Below, piece by piece: positions 43,577 through 53,122 of a stretch of 64,000 nucleotides of DNA. The stretch lies in assembly GCF_009915155.1 (NCBI RefSeq), contig NZ_JAABLM010000014.1:17638-81637 (forward strand). The letters are read 5' to 3'. Position numbers and translations under genes: made by a program. The notes below the pieces were generated by a model that was not told the DNA's origin, ran no database searches, and saw only the letters and a list, made by a program, of their open reading frames with translations. This stretch comes from Flavobacterium ichthyis (lineage in GTDB: Bacteria > Bacteroidota > Bacteroidia > Flavobacteriales > Flavobacteriaceae). Position 1 is the stretch's first letter, and each line of letters starts with the position of its first letter.

Positions 43577-44715
43577 GCGTTTTTAAACTTGGTAGCATAA
43601 GCGTTTGCGGTAAAATTATTTCTTACCCTTAAATTTCCACTCAATCCCATCTTAACCCTTAAATCTTCTGACAGAACTAATTTTTCCAAAGCCAAAAACA
43701 ATTCATTTACGTTCCCTGGTTCAAATAAATATCCGGTTTTTTCGTGAACAATAATTTCTTTTAAACCACCCAAATCCGAAGCCACTACAGGTTTGTTAGA
43801 AAGCATAGCCTCTGTTGCAACCAGTCCGAATGATTCCGGTTCGGTAGAAGGTACTACAACAATGTCTAATGCATCATAAAATGGCCAGATTTGTTCCTGA
43901 AAATCAATGATTTCTACATCGTTTTCTAGATTATTTTCAACAATTTTTTCTTCTAAAGCCGTAAGATAATGTGATTGTCCCTTTGGAGCAGAACCAATGT
44001 AAACGAGTTTCACGTTGTCATATTTTTTCACCAGAAATTGAAAGGCACCTAACAAAACTTGTTGTCCCTTTAAACGACTGATTCTTCCTACTAATCCAAT
44101 AACTGTTTGAGATGAGGTAGCCTTGAAGTATGTTGAGCGAATTTCTCTTAACACTTCTTCATTTGTTGGCGGTACATTCCTATTTTGACCGTTGTGAATT
44201 ACAACTGAACGGTTGGCTATTTTTTTGTTGTATTTATAAAATTGATTATAAGACGCTTGAGAGTTAAAAACCATTAAATTGGAAAAAAACGCAACAATCT
44301 TTGGGTAGGCTTTCGCTGCAATCTCTGGGTTTTCGATAATCTCGTGTACGTGCCAAAGATGTTTTTTTCGAAACACAAAAGAATAAAAAGCCCCTATAAA
44401 TACAGAAATCGCATTTGAATGCACGAGCGCAATTTCTTTTCCTTTTAAAGATTTTCGGATGCGGTATAACGAACCAATAATTTCAAAAGGTAACTGTAAA
44501 AGATACGAAAAATTAAAAATTCCACGTTTAATTTTTATTACCGAAGAGTGAATTACCTCAATCCCCATTTCTTGTAAAACCAATTTTAAAGGGCCGTCTT
44601 CGTGCAAAACCACTATTGGCGTATATCCATTTGGAAAATTTTCAATTAACTCCAAAATAGCTTTGTCAGCACCATACAATTCAGCTGATTGATTGATAAC
44701 AAGAACGTATTTCAT
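43549..44715 (-). CDS. GT4-family glycosyltransferase
   Basis: This 388-residue GT-B fold protein has an N-terminal domain starting YVLVINQSAELYGADKAI. The C-terminal donor-binding domain contains GLVGRISRLKGQQVLL and the E-x7-E-type motif in PESFGLVATEAMLSNKPVVASDLGG (about 300-325). Family 4 members use nucleotide-sugar donors with retention of configuration; the acceptor is unknown. It is on the opposite strand to the locus, 7 bp after the oxygenase gene, and forms a minus-strand pair with it. Confidence 0.9.
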   Translation of the reverse strand: MKYVLVINQSAELYGADKAILELIENFPNGYTPIVVLHEDGPLKLVLQEMGIEVIHSSVIKIKRGIFNFSYLLQLPFEIIGSLYRIRKSLKGKEIALVHSNAISVFIGAFYSFVFRKKHLWHVHEIIENPEIAAKAYPKIVAFFSNLMVFNSQASYNQFYKYNKKIANRSVVIHNGQNRNVPPTNEEVLREIRSTYFKATSSQTVIGLVGRISRLKGQQVLLGAFQFLVKKYDNVKLVYIGSAPKGQSHYLTALEEKIVENNLENDVEIIDFQEQIWPFYDALDIVVVPSTEPESFGLVATEAMLSNKPVVASDLGGLKEIIVHEKTGYLFEPGNVNELFLALEKLVLSEDLRVKMGLSGNLRVRNNFTANAYATKFKNAYDGLTSTK

Positions 44716-44722
44716 CTAAACA

Positions 44723-45499
44723 TTATTGATTTTTAGCAGTTCCGCTTCCAAAAAATTTGTTTTTGGTTTGTACCAAAAAGTTATAATTTTTGGCCAATAA
44801 TTTTTTCATAAATGAAGCATCTTTATTTGGGAACCAATCCGTTGTACGAGGCGTTTCGATCAAATGTTCGTGAACTTGATAAGCATAAGTTGCGATTGAG
44901 GTTCTAAATCTTCCTTCTGGGAAATTTGTCATATTATAACCATGAAGTGTGTAAGGAGCACATTGCTGAATAATAAGTCGGTTGAACGGTACATCCAATT
45001 CCTTTTCCTCATTCGTACGCAAATCTTTTACAATTAAACCGCCTTTGTATTCCGGTTTCCAGTCTTTGTTTAGGTACAAAAGCAAGTTAAGTTCTCGATA
45101 CCAGTTTTTATTAATGGGATGATAATTAAAATCCAAATGCATGTCTAAAAAACTGTTTTTCTTCCCTTGATGAAGACCTCCACCGTGATTTTTTGGATCT
45201 ACAAAAATTTTTTTTGCAGTGATATGACAAAGAATTTTGTTGAATCTCTCAGAAGCAAGGTCGTTGTATAATTCTAAAAGTTCTGATGAAAGCTCTCTAT
45301 AATTAGATTTTTCAAATTTATTATTGGCAAAAGCATAATCACGGCTTTTATTGTTAAGTTCCGGAATGCTTTCATAAGCCCTTTCTAACTTCTCTAAATC
45401 ACAAAAATTATCGATAATTAAATGCGGAAACGGTTGTGCTGATAAATATTCGTTTCTTAAATTATCCAGATTATTTTCTAGAGCATCAAAATTAATCAT
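44723..45499 (-). CDS. 2-oxoglutarate/Fe(II)-dependent oxygenase
   Basis: This 258-residue protein has the double-stranded beta-helix iron site: His121 and Asp123 (DMHLDFNYH), the distal His186 (YTLHGYNM) and the 2OG-binding Arg199 (GRFRTS). It resembles prolyl-4-hydroxylase-like family members found in polysaccharide or natural-product loci. It may hydroxylate a sugar or an amino acid substituent of the polymer (inference). A minus-strand TATTTTTG box (45527-45520) lies 20 bp upstream. It leads a two-gene minus-strand unit with the GT4 gene. Confidence 0.87.
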   Translation of the reverse strand: MINFDALENNLDNLRNEYLSAQPFPHLIIDNFCDLEKLERAYESIPELNNKSRDYAFANNKFEKSNYRELSSELLELYNDLASERFNKILCHITAKKIFVDPKNHGGGLHQGKKNSFLDMHLDFNYHPINKNWYRELNLLLYLNKDWKPEYKGGLIVKDLRTNEEKELDVPFNRLIIQQCAPYTLHGYNMTNFPEGRFRTSIATYAYQVHEHLIETPRTTDWFPNKDASFMKKLLAKNYNFLVQTKNKFFGSGTAKNQ

Positions 45500-45519
45500 G
45501 TTTTCAAAATTTTATAAAA

Positions 45520-45527
45520 CAAAAATA
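45520..45527 (-). promoter_or_regulatory. Candidate -7 element for the oxygenase-GT4 pair
   Basis: The minus strand reads TATTTTTG, matching TAnnTTTG, 20 bp upstream of the ATG at 45499. No -33 TTG at the usual spacing. Confidence 0.5.
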
Positions 45528-45639
45528 GCGATAAATAGTCTAACTATAGTTTTTCATTTTTAAAATTTGAAAAAAAAACAGACGGTAAATTTGTCAAAAT
45601 TCTTAAGAACTCATTACTTAATATTTTCTTAAAAATCGT

Positions 45640-45647
45640 TACTTTTG
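45640..45647 (+). promoter_or_regulatory. Candidate -7 element for the DUF1972 gene
   Basis: TACTTTTG matches TAnnTTTG, 24 bp before the ATG at 45672; it faces the oxygenase promoter. Confidence 0.55.
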
Positions 45648-45671
45648 GCATCTCAAAGATAAACAGGTTTA

Positions 45672-46763
45672 ATGAAAATAGCAATTTTAGGAACACGAGG
45701 CATCCCCAACCATTATGGAGGCTTTGAGCAATTTGCAGACTTTTTTGCTGTTTTTTTAGCCGAAAAAGGACATGATGTCTACGTTTATAACTCTCACAAC
45801 CACCCTTATCAAAACCCGGTTTACAAAGGCGTAAAGATTATTTTTAAATATGATCCGGAACATAAAATAGGAACCGCTGGTCAATTTATTTACGATCTCA
45901 ATTGTATTCTTGATTCTCGAAAAAGAAATTTTGATATTATCTTACAACTAGGTTACACGAGTAATTCGGTTTGGCATTGGTTACTCCCAAAGAAAAAATC
46001 AACCATCATTACCAACATGGATGGCTTAGAATGGAAAAGAACCAAATATTCACCTTTAATACAAAATTTACTAAAATTTGCCGAAAAATTAGCCGTTAAA
46101 AGCAGTCATTATTTAATCTCGGATTCCATTGGCATTCAGAATTATTTAAAAAGCAAATACCAAGTTGACAGTAAATACATCGCTTACGGAGCCGATAATT
46201 TTAACAACCCAAATCCTGAAATCCTAAAAAAATATCAGGTAGAGGCTCACCAGTTTAACATGATTATGGCGCGTTTTGAACCAGAAAATAATTTTGAAAT
46301 GGTATTAGATGGCGTGGTGCTTTCGGACAATAAATCACCCATTTTAGTAATTGGAAATTACAATACAAAGCACGGAATTTATTTAAAAAATAAATTTAAA
46401 ACATATACTAACATAAGATTTTTAGGCGCTATCTATAATCTTGAAGACCTTAATAATTTAAGATATTTTTCAAATATTTATTTTCACGGACATACCGTGG
46501 GCGGGACCAACCCTTCATTGTTAGAAGCAATGGCATCAAAAGCGTTAATCGCAGCTCATTTAAATGAATTTAACCAAGGGATTTTACAAGAAAACGGTAT
46601 TTATTTTTCTAATAAATTTGAGGTTCAAAAAATCTTAAACGAAACTAAAAAAATTGATAACTTGCAACTCGTAGAAAACAACTTCCAAGCAATCGAGAAA
46701 AAATTTAACTGGCAAAAAATAAATGAGCAATATTTACAATTTTTTTACCAATCCCATAAATGA
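45672..46763 (+). CDS. DUF1972-type GT4 glycosyltransferase
   Basis: This 363-residue protein begins MKIAILGTRGIPNHYGGFEQF, the hallmark of the DUF1972 domain found at the N-terminus of certain rhamnosyl- and mannosyl-type transferases. The C-terminal half has the GT4 donor site (HGHTVGGTNPSLLEAMASK near 275-293). It would add one sugar of the repeat unit in the cytoplasm; the sugar cannot be deduced. It has its own -7 element and overlaps the next gene by 41 bp. Confidence 0.9.
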   Translation: MKIAILGTRGIPNHYGGFEQFADFFAVFLAEKGHDVYVYNSHNHPYQNPVYKGVKIIFKYDPEHKIGTAGQFIYDLNCILDSRKRNFDIILQLGYTSNSVWHWLLPKKKSTIITNMDGLEWKRTKYSPLIQNLLKFAEKLAVKSSHYLISDSIGIQNYLKSKYQVDSKYIAYGADNFNNPNPEILKKYQVEAHQFNMIMARFEPENNFEMVLDGVVLSDNKSPILVIGNYNTKHGIYLKNKFKTYTNIRFLGAIYNLEDLNNLRYFSNIYFHGHTVGGTNPSLLEAMASKALIAAHLNEFNQGILQENGIYFSNKFEVQKILNETKKIDNLQLVENNFQAIEKKFNWQKINEQYLQFFYQSHK

Positions 46764-48063
46764 TTTCAAGGATAACTCAAAGAAACACGCATCGTTTCTA
46801 CCGTTCTTGGCATTGGTGGTTTCTATTCCTATTTCGTTAGCGCTAAACAATGTTTTTTTAGTACTCTTTTTTTTATCAGCATTTCTTTTTGTTAACAAAA
46901 CAAAGCCTAATTTTTCATTGGTATTAATTTTACCAATGCTTCTTTTTATCTGGATGGGTTTGTCCTATTTTTGGTCAATCGATACTCAAGAAACACTTAA
47001 AGCAATTCCCAAAGAAATCGCTTTCGTTTTAATACCACTTGCTTTTGCAATTATTCCTAGATTTACAGTCAATCAAAAAGATACAATTGTAAAATATTAC
47101 AGTTATACCATTTTACTTTTTGTAATCTATTATATAATTAGAGCATTCGTACGTTATTTTACTACCGGCGAAACCACAGTATTTTTTTACCACGGACCTA
47201 ACAATGAAACAGATACCGGCTTAGTACCGCGATTACTCAATGCCATACACGTATCAGTTTTTGTAGCACTCGCATTCTTCTATTTTTTTACAAAAAAAAA
47301 TCGTACCCAAAAAGATATAGTCGCAAGCATCTTAATGTTTGTATTCATAATGCTACTTTCCTCAAAGAACATTATAATCGTATTTATCATTTTACTTCTC
47401 ATAAATATTTTTTTCTTCTCCAACATTGGCAATAAGTTAAGATTGAGGAATTTAACCATCATCTTGCTGCTTCTCGGAGCGATATTATCAATAGGAAAAA
47501 TTAAAGAACGGTTTTTAATTGAATTTAGAAGTAACTCATCTAAAAGTCTTTCCCACAATGTAAACACTACTAATACAACTGGAGTAAATAACATTAGTAT
47601 CTATGAAGCCTGGAACAACGAGCATTTTACCTACAATGATTTCTTGCCAGGAACTTCTTTCAGAGTTTATCAGTTTAGAATGTTTACGGAATTTTTAAAA
47701 GAAGAACCTATCTTCTGGAAAGGATTTGGATTAAACGCCTCAAAAACAAAACTTCAAGCTAAAGAAAAACAATATAACCTTTATCCCGGATATGGCTCGT
47801 TTAATTTTCACAATCAATATGTTCAAAATTTTGCCGAACTTGGCATTATAGGATTTATATTGTTGATGTTCATCTTGATTATTAACATTAAAAATGCTGT
47901 AAAAACCAAAGATTTTATTCATATTGCATTTGCAATTTTAATGCTCACGCTTTTTATAACAGAGTCATTCTTATGGAGGCAAAGAGGAGCAACATTTTTT
48001 ATTGTTTTTTACTGTTTACTAAATACATATCATTCCATACAACCAAAAGTAACCCATGACTAA
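46723..48063 (+). CDS. O-antigen ligase/Wzy-like membrane protein
   Basis: This 446-residue protein has about ten membrane segments and a large periplasmic loop (about 255-340). The C-terminal loop region contains [12 protein letters not shown] followed by [13 protein letters not shown]; the FHNQ-type His is a common element of O-antigen ligase family proteins. It is the second such protein of the locus, so one may be Wzy and the other a WaaL-type ligase. It overlaps both neighbours (41 and 8 bp), showing tight coupling. Confidence 0.72.
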   Translation: MSNIYNFFTNPINDFKDNSKKHASFLPFLALVVSIPISLALNNVFLVLFFLSAFLFVNKTKPNFSLVLILPMLLFIWMGLSYFWSIDTQETLKAIPKEIAFVLIPLAFAIIPRFTVNQKDTIVKYYSYTILLFVIYYIIRAFVRYFTTGETTVFFYHGPNNETDTGLVPRLLNAIHVSVFVALAFFYFFTKKNRTQKDIVASILMFVFIMLLSSKNIIIVFIILLLINIFFFSNIGNKLRLRNLTIILLLLGAILSIGKIKERFLIEFRSNSSKSLSHNVNTTNTTGVNNISIYEAWNNEHFTYNDFLPGTSFRVYQFRMFTEFLKEEPIFWKGFGLNASKTKLQAKEKQYNLYPGYGSFNFHNQYVQNFAELGIIGFILLMFILIINIKNAVKTKDFIHIAFAILMLTLFITESFLWRQRGATFFIVFYCLLNTYHSIQPKVTHD

Positions 48064-49042
48064 AAAGATTCTCATCACCGGAGCAGCCGGATTTCTTGGT
48101 TCACACCTCTGCGATCGTTTCATTGCCGAAGGTTACCATGTAATAGGCATGGACAATCTCATTACTGGCGATTTAAAAAATATCGAACACCTTTTCAAAC
48201 TCGAAAATTTCGAATTTTACCACCACGACATTACAAAATTTGTCCACATTCCGGGTAAACTCGACTATATTTTACACTTTGCGTCTCCAGCAAGCCCTAT
48301 CGATTATTTAAAAATTCCTATCCAAACCTTAAAAGTTGGTTCGTTAGGAACACATAATTTATTAGGATTGGCTCGGGTAAAAAATGCAAGAATTTTAATC
48401 GCTTCCACATCTGAAGTTTATGGGGATCCATTAATACATCCACAAACCGAAGAATATTACGGAAACGTAAACACCATCGGTCCGAGAGGTGTTTATGACG
48501 AAGCCAAACGTTTCCAAGAATCCATTACCATGGCCTATCATACTTTTCATGGAGTAGAAACAAGAATCGTAAGAATTTTTAACACTTACGGTCCAAGAAT
48601 GAGACTCAACGACGGACGTGTAATTCCAGCATTTATAGGGCAAGCTTTGCGTGGCGAAGATTTAACTATCTTTGGCGATGGTTCGCAAACAAGATCCTTT
48701 TGTTACGTAGATGATCAAGTGGAAGGAATTTTCAGGCTTTTACATTCGGAATACGTGTTGCCAGTAAATATTGGAAACCCAGACGAAATCACTATTTCAG
48801 ATTTTGCCGAAGAAATCATTAAATTAACTGGAACCCAGCAAAAAGTAGTATACCATCCTTTACCTATAAATGATCCTTTACAACGTCAACCCGACATTAC
48901 GAAAGCCAAAGAAATCCTCGGTTGGGGACCAAAAGTTTCACGCAGTGAAGGAATGAAAATAACGTACGAATATTTTAAATCATTGTCGTCCGAAGAATTG
49001 ATGAAAGAAGAACACAAAGATTTTTCTAAATTTATTTTTTAA
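48056..49042 (+). CDS. UDP-glucuronate decarboxylase (UDP-xylose synthase-like)
   Basis: This 328-residue SDR protein has the NAD site [11 protein letters not shown] (8-18) and the catalytic Tyr147/Lys151 (YDEAK). [21 protein letters not shown] and [11 protein letters not shown] are typical of UXS. It converts UDP-glucuronate to UDP-xylose (or an intermediate) with bound NAD, supplying a sugar donor to the locus. It overlaps the upstream polymerase/ligase-like gene by 8 bp and abuts the phosphotransferase gene. The lack of an N-terminal membrane anchor is normal for bacterial UXS. Confidence 0.92.
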   Translation: MTKKILITGAAGFLGSHLCDRFIAEGYHVIGMDNLITGDLKNIEHLFKLENFEFYHHDITKFVHIPGKLDYILHFASPASPIDYLKIPIQTLKVGSLGTHNLLGLARVKNARILIASTSEVYGDPLIHPQTEEYYGNVNTIGPRGVYDEAKRFQESITMAYHTFHGVETRIVRIFNTYGPRMRLNDGRVIPAFIGQALRGEDLTIFGDGSQTRSFCYVDDQVEGIFRLLHSEYVLPVNIGNPDEITISDFAEEIIKLTGTQQKVVYHPLPINDPLQRQPDITKAKEILGWGPKVSRSEGMKITYEYFKSLSSEELMKEEHKDFSKFIF

Positions 49043-50395
49043 ATGCGAAAAAAAACCGGACGATACTCTGGCTACATCAGGCCATTTTCTTACACCTTAG
49101 ATTTGATCATCATCAACATCTTGGCGTATTTCCTATTGCCCGAATCGCTCAGTTTTTTTACATACCACCTTTTTATCACCATTTCTTGGCTGGTTATTTC
49201 TTGGAACATTGGTTTCTACGAAGTATATCGGTATACAAAAATCATTGATATTTTAGGCTTAATCATCAAGCAATATCTCTTTTTCCTGCTCGTAAACTTC
49301 GCTTTTATAGGATTTTTTCTGAAATTTTCCGAACCATCATTGATGATTCAATTTGTTACACTATCATTGATAATCATCGCTTTAGCTAAATTTTTCGTCT
49401 ATTTCGCATTAAGGAGATTCAGGGTTGTTTTTGGTGGAAATTTTAGAAAAGTAGTCATCGTTGGACATGGAAAAAGAGTGGACCAACTACGAGATTTTTT
49501 TAACGAAAATCCAGATTATGGCTATAAATTAGAACACACATTTACATTAACAAAAAATAAAAAAGAGCAAATAGAAGAGTGTTTTAATTTCGTATTAAAC
49601 AATAAAATTGATGAAATCTATTGCTCGCTTTCAAATGTTTCTAATACCGAAGTGACTAATTTTGTGGATTTTACCGATAACAATCTTAAAATTTTGAAAT
49701 TCATTCCGGACGATAAAGAAATTATGGCTCGGAATTACACTTTTGATTATTATGATTATATTCCCATTATTTCCCTAAGAAATATTCCCCTGGACCAAAC
49801 CGCTAATATGGTTGTAAAACGCGTGTTCGATATATTATTTTCCCTGGTCATAATCCTCGGACTTTTATCTTGGCTTACGCCAATTATGGCAATTCTCATT
49901 AAACTCGAGTCTCGTGGTCCAGTATTTTTTAAACAAAAAAGAAACGGTCTTAATTATCAAGAATTTTACTGCTTTAAATTTAGATCCATGCATTTGAACA
50001 AAATTGCCGATCTCCATCAGGTTTCAAAAAATGATCCCAGAATCACCAAAGTAGGAAAATTCATCAGAAAAACCAGTATTGATGAACTGCCGCAATTTTT
50101 TAATGTGCTTTTAGGTGATATGTCAGTTGTAGGACCAAGACCTCACATGGTAAGCCATACCGAAATGTATGCCCGTCGAATCGACAAATTTATGGTACGT
50201 CATTTCATAAAACCTGGAATTACTGGATTAGCCCAAACCAAAGGTTTTCGTGGAGAAGTAGAAACTGAAAAAGACATCATTTATCGCGTAAAATTTGATA
50301 TTTTTTACCTCGAAAACTGGTCACTCCTATTAGACATAAAAATCGTTTTTCTTACGGTTTTTAATGCACTTCGTGGCGAGGAAAAAGCCTATTAA
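49043..50395 (+). CDS. WcaJ-like polyprenyl-phosphate sugar phosphotransferase
   Basis: This 450-residue protein has four to five N-terminal membrane segments (about 15-125), a central Rossmann-like region (about 140-230), another membrane helix (about 258-280) and the bacterial sugar-transferase domain. The last contains KFRSMH, RKTSIDELPQ and the DMSVVGPRPH stretch of the family. It transfers a sugar-phosphate, often glucose-1-P, to undecaprenyl phosphate, which starts repeat-unit assembly. It is the initiating enzyme of the locus. It directly follows the UXS gene with no gap. Confidence 0.92.
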   Translation: MRKKTGRYSGYIRPFSYTLDLIIINILAYFLLPESLSFFTYHLFITISWLVISWNIGFYEVYRYTKIIDILGLIIKQYLFFLLVNFAFIGFFLKFSEPSLMIQFVTLSLIIIALAKFFVYFALRRFRVVFGGNFRKVVIVGHGKRVDQLRDFFNENPDYGYKLEHTFTLTKNKKEQIEECFNFVLNNKIDEIYCSLSNVSNTEVTNFVDFTDNNLKILKFIPDDKEIMARNYTFDYYDYIPIISLRNIPLDQTANMVVKRVFDILFSLVIILGLLSWLTPIMAILIKLESRGPVFFKQKRNGLNYQEFYCFKFRSMHLNKIADLHQVSKNDPRITKVGKFIRKTSIDELPQFFNVLLGDMSVVGPRPHMVSHTEMYARRIDKFMVRHFIKPGITGLAQTKGFRGEVETEKDIIYRVKFDIFYLENWSLLLDIKIVFLTVFNALRGEEKAY

Positions 50396-50397
50396 TC

Positions 50398-51165
50398 ATG
50401 AAAACGCCGTTGGTTTCCATTGTTACTCCAGCCTTCAATTCTGCACAATTTATTGCCGAAACCATTCAATCCGTTCAAAATCAAACCTATCAAAACTGGG
50501 AAATGATCATTGTAGATGATTTTTCAACGGACGAAACGGTGGCAGAAATCAGTAAATTTCTCGAAGATTCTCGAATCAAATGTTTTCAATTAAAAGAAAA
50601 CTCTGGAGCCGGAATTGCCCGTCAAAAAGCGGTAGATTTAGCCAAAGGTAATTTTATCGCATTCCTCGATGCCGATGATTTATGGCTTCCCGAAAAATTG
50701 TCGAAGCAAATTAACTTTTTACAAAAAAACAATTTGCCTTTTACGTTTTCCTTTTACAATTGTATCAATGACCAAGGCACAAACTTAAATAAAATTGTCA
50801 AAGCACCACAAATACTTACATTTCGGCAACTTTTTTGGCGCAATCATATAGGAAATCTTACCGGAATTTACAGCGTAGATTTTTTTGGTAAAATAGCCAT
50901 CAGTCGTTTTAGAAAAAGACAAGACTGGATGATGTGGCTCGTCATTTTAAAAAAAATAAAAATTGCTCAACCTGTACCCGAAGTTTTGGCAAGTTATCGC
51001 GTACGCAAAAGTTCAGTTTCATCCTCAAAAATTAATTTGCTTAAGCACAACTATAATGTTTACAGGCATTTCCACAAATTATCTGCAGTAGAAAGCGTTT
51101 TTTGTATGATGGGATTTTTGTTTGTGCATTTTTTCTTAAAGGCAAAATACATTGAGAAAACGTAG
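50398..51165 (+). CDS. GT2-family glycosyltransferase
   Basis: This 255-residue GT-A protein opens with SIVTPAFNSAQFIAETI, then IIVDDFSTDET (near 38-48) and DADDLW (near 96-101) as the DXD-type motif. This is the standard family 2 layout with an inverting mechanism. It ends with a short hydrophobic stretch near 228-245. It probably adds a repeat-unit sugar in the cytoplasm. It starts 2 bp after the phosphotransferase gene and is the last plus-strand gene of the locus core. Confidence 0.9.
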   Translation: MKTPLVSIVTPAFNSAQFIAETIQSVQNQTYQNWEMIIVDDFSTDETVAEISKFLEDSRIKCFQLKENSGAGIARQKAVDLAKGNFIAFLDADDLWLPEKLSKQINFLQKNNLPFTFSFYNCINDQGTNLNKIVKAPQILTFRQLFWRNHIGNLTGIYSVDFFGKIAISRFRKRQDWMMWLVILKKIKIAQPVPEVLASYRVRKSSVSSSKINLLKHNYNVYRHFHKLSAVESVFCMMGFLFVHFFLKAKYIEKT

Positions 51166-51182
51166 TTTTTTTTTAATAAAAA

Positions 51183-51713
51183 TCACTTTTTATAACCAAT
51201 TTTATTTCGGGGTTTAACTTTTTCGTCTTTCTCAGTAAGTTCGTCCAAATAACTGAAAACCAACTCAATATTTTTGTCTTGATTCTCTAATTTCTTTTGA
51301 ATTTGAGCAATATCCAATCGAATTTCGGTAGTGTCAAGCAACATTTGCCGCACTTTTGCAAAAATTCTCATGATTGAAATATTCGTCTGAATGGCTTTAT
51401 CGCTGTTCAAAACACTCGATAACATCAACACGCCATGTTCGGTAAACGCCATTGGTAAATATTTTTGATGTTGACCCCTTCCTTTCTTTAAGGTCACAAT
51501 TTGTGATCTTAAAAAGTTATTTTCTGTTTCGGTAATTTCAAACATAAAATCCTCCGGAAAACGCTCGATATTTCTTCGAACGGCTTGTTTCAAAACTCTC
51601 GTTTCAATTCCGTAAAGTGAGGCTAAATCTCTGTCTAATATCACTTTTTGATTTCGGATAAAGTAAATTTTTTCGGAAATCGTTTCTTCTGTAAGGATTA
51701 CATTTTCGCGCAT
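51183..51713 (-). CDS. ORF6N-domain protein
   Basis: This 176-residue protein has the ORF6N DNA-binding domain at its N-terminus (about 8-95). Key stretches are YFIRNQKVILDRDLASLYG, RRNIERFPEDFMFE and AFTEHGVLMLSSVL. A charged coiled-coil tail follows. ORF6N occurs in phage and plasmid regulators but also in chromosomal copies in Bacteroidota. Here it sits tail-to-tail with the GT2 gene and 3 bp after the CapK-like gene, perhaps as a passenger or regulator. No phage neighbours are seen. Confidence 0.88.
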   Translation of the reverse strand: MRENVILTEETISEKIYFIRNQKVILDRDLASLYGIETRVLKQAVRRNIERFPEDFMFEITETENNFLRSQIVTLKKGRGQHQKYLPMAFTEHGVLMLSSVLNSDKAIQTNISIMRIFAKVRQMLLDTTEIRLDIAQIQKKLENQDKNIELVFSYLDELTEKDEKVKPRNKIGYKK

Positions 51714-51716
51714 AAA

Positions 51717-53039
51717 TTAAGGTTTTAGCAAAGATTCAAACTGTTTTAATTTTCCTCTGTTGGTTCTTGAAAGCACGTCTTTTCTGACAAAGTCAAATAT
51801 TAAGCCTGGTTCTAAATAGGTGTCCACCGCTTTCATAATTTGCATTTCTTGATTTTGCGTAAGCGAAATTTTACTCACATATTCTACCAAAAAGCGGTCG
51901 ATTTCAGTTTGCTTGATGACAAATTCTTTTACGTTTCCGTCGTCTTCAATAATGGATTTTGTAATATAATAAAACGTTAATCCCGGCGATTTTTTCCCAC
52001 TTGGAAGCACCGCAAAATCATTAGTTCTGCCCAATAATTTTTTCAAAATAGGCTTTTTCGGGGTACTTTTTTCGTCTAAAATACCACGATCGCCAATTTC
52101 GTATCGGATAAAAGGATGGGCTTTGTTGTAGAGCGAAGTAATCACAATTTTTCCTTCAATACCATTTTTCACCGGAATATTATTGTCGTCTAAAATTTCT
52201 ACAAAAAGTGTTTCGGCGTTTATTTGCCAATCTCCATCAGGGTATTCAAAGGCAATTAAATCCAATTCCGAAGCACCATATTCATTGACAACTGGAATGC
52301 CAAATTGCTTTTCCATTAAAATTTTATCATTTTCAAAAAGCATTTCGGAAGTAACGATGCAAACTTTTAAAGTGGGACAAACTGTTTTTAAAACAATATT
52401 TTTTTGGTGTAAATACTTAGCAAATAATACGATAGAACTGGTGTAGCCGTTGAGGTAATCGAATTTTTTGGTTTTAAATTTTTGTAAAAAACCTTCCAAA
52501 ATTTCATCGCTTAAATCAAAAATCGGAAAACGATACCGATGACTCAAAAAATCTTTAACACGCTCTTTTTTGTTTCCAATAAAATCCAGCGGAATGCCGT
52601 AAAAACGAGCCTGAAATGAATGATTAAAATCAATTCCGTACCAACCAAATCGGTAAATATTGGAAGCCCAAGTCAAAGCATGACAATACTTGTCTTTGGC
52701 AAAAATAAACGGATCACCACTTGAACCCGAAGTTTTATTCACAAAAATATTTTTCTCGTTATAACCTTTAGATAGTCTTTGACGAAGCGGAATTTGCAGT
52801 TCTTTTTTGGTTAAAACCGGTAAATCTTGCCAAGAAATCTTTTGATCATTTCCAATTAAATTCTTATAAAAATTGTTGTTATGGATATGAAAATCAACAA
52901 TTTCCTGTTTTTTTTGTTCCAAATGCTGAAAAAAACCAGTTTCCGGAATTTGTAAAATTTTCCCAAATTCGTCCTTGGCTTCATCAATTGGAAAGCCGTT
53001 TACCTTCAGCGAAAAATCAAATAATTTCACGGCATGCAA
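51717..53039 (-). CDS. CapK/phenylacetate-CoA-ligase-like protein
   Basis: This 440-residue protein belongs to the adenylate-forming CapK group found in capsule and polysaccharide loci. The P-loop-like segment is VNKTSGSSGDPFIF (near 110-123). The middle has EYGASELDLIAFEYP, and a C-terminal portion FIRYEIGDRGIL gives the hinge Asp. Its role in polysaccharide synthesis is not settled; activation of an acyl substituent is plausible. It sits on the minus strand at the edge of the locus, with ORF6N directly after it. Confidence 0.85.
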   Translation of the reverse strand: MHAVKLFDFSLKVNGFPIDEAKDEFGKILQIPETGFFQHLEQKKQEIVDFHIHNNNFYKNLIGNDQKISWQDLPVLTKKELQIPLRQRLSKGYNEKNIFVNKTSGSSGDPFIFAKDKYCHALTWASNIYRFGWYGIDFNHSFQARFYGIPLDFIGNKKERVKDFLSHRYRFPIFDLSDEILEGFLQKFKTKKFDYLNGYTSSIVLFAKYLHQKNIVLKTVCPTLKVCIVTSEMLFENDKILMEKQFGIPVVNEYGASELDLIAFEYPDGDWQINAETLFVEILDDNNIPVKNGIEGKIVITSLYNKAHPFIRYEIGDRGILDEKSTPKKPILKKLLGRTNDFAVLPSGKKSPGLTFYYITKSIIEDDGNVKEFVIKQTEIDRFLVEYVSKISLTQNQEMQIMKAVDTYLEPGLIFDFVRKDVLSRTNRGKLKQFESLLKP

Positions 53040-53088
53040 AAGTTGATAGTTTTTGGTAAATTAATTATTTTTTATCTTCAAAAGCAAT

Positions 53089-53096
53089 TAATTTTG
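53089..53096 (+). promoter_or_regulatory. Candidate -7 element for purD
   Basis: TAATTTTG matches TAnnTTTG, 26 bp before the purD ATG. The -33 TTG at normal spacing is not evident. Confidence 0.5.
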
Positions 53097-53122
53097 GCAG
53101 AATTAAACAACAACACAACAAA

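Noticed and set aside
51183..51713. Mobile element because of ORF6N
   Set aside because: The gene is solitary with no integrase, repeats or phage genes next to it.
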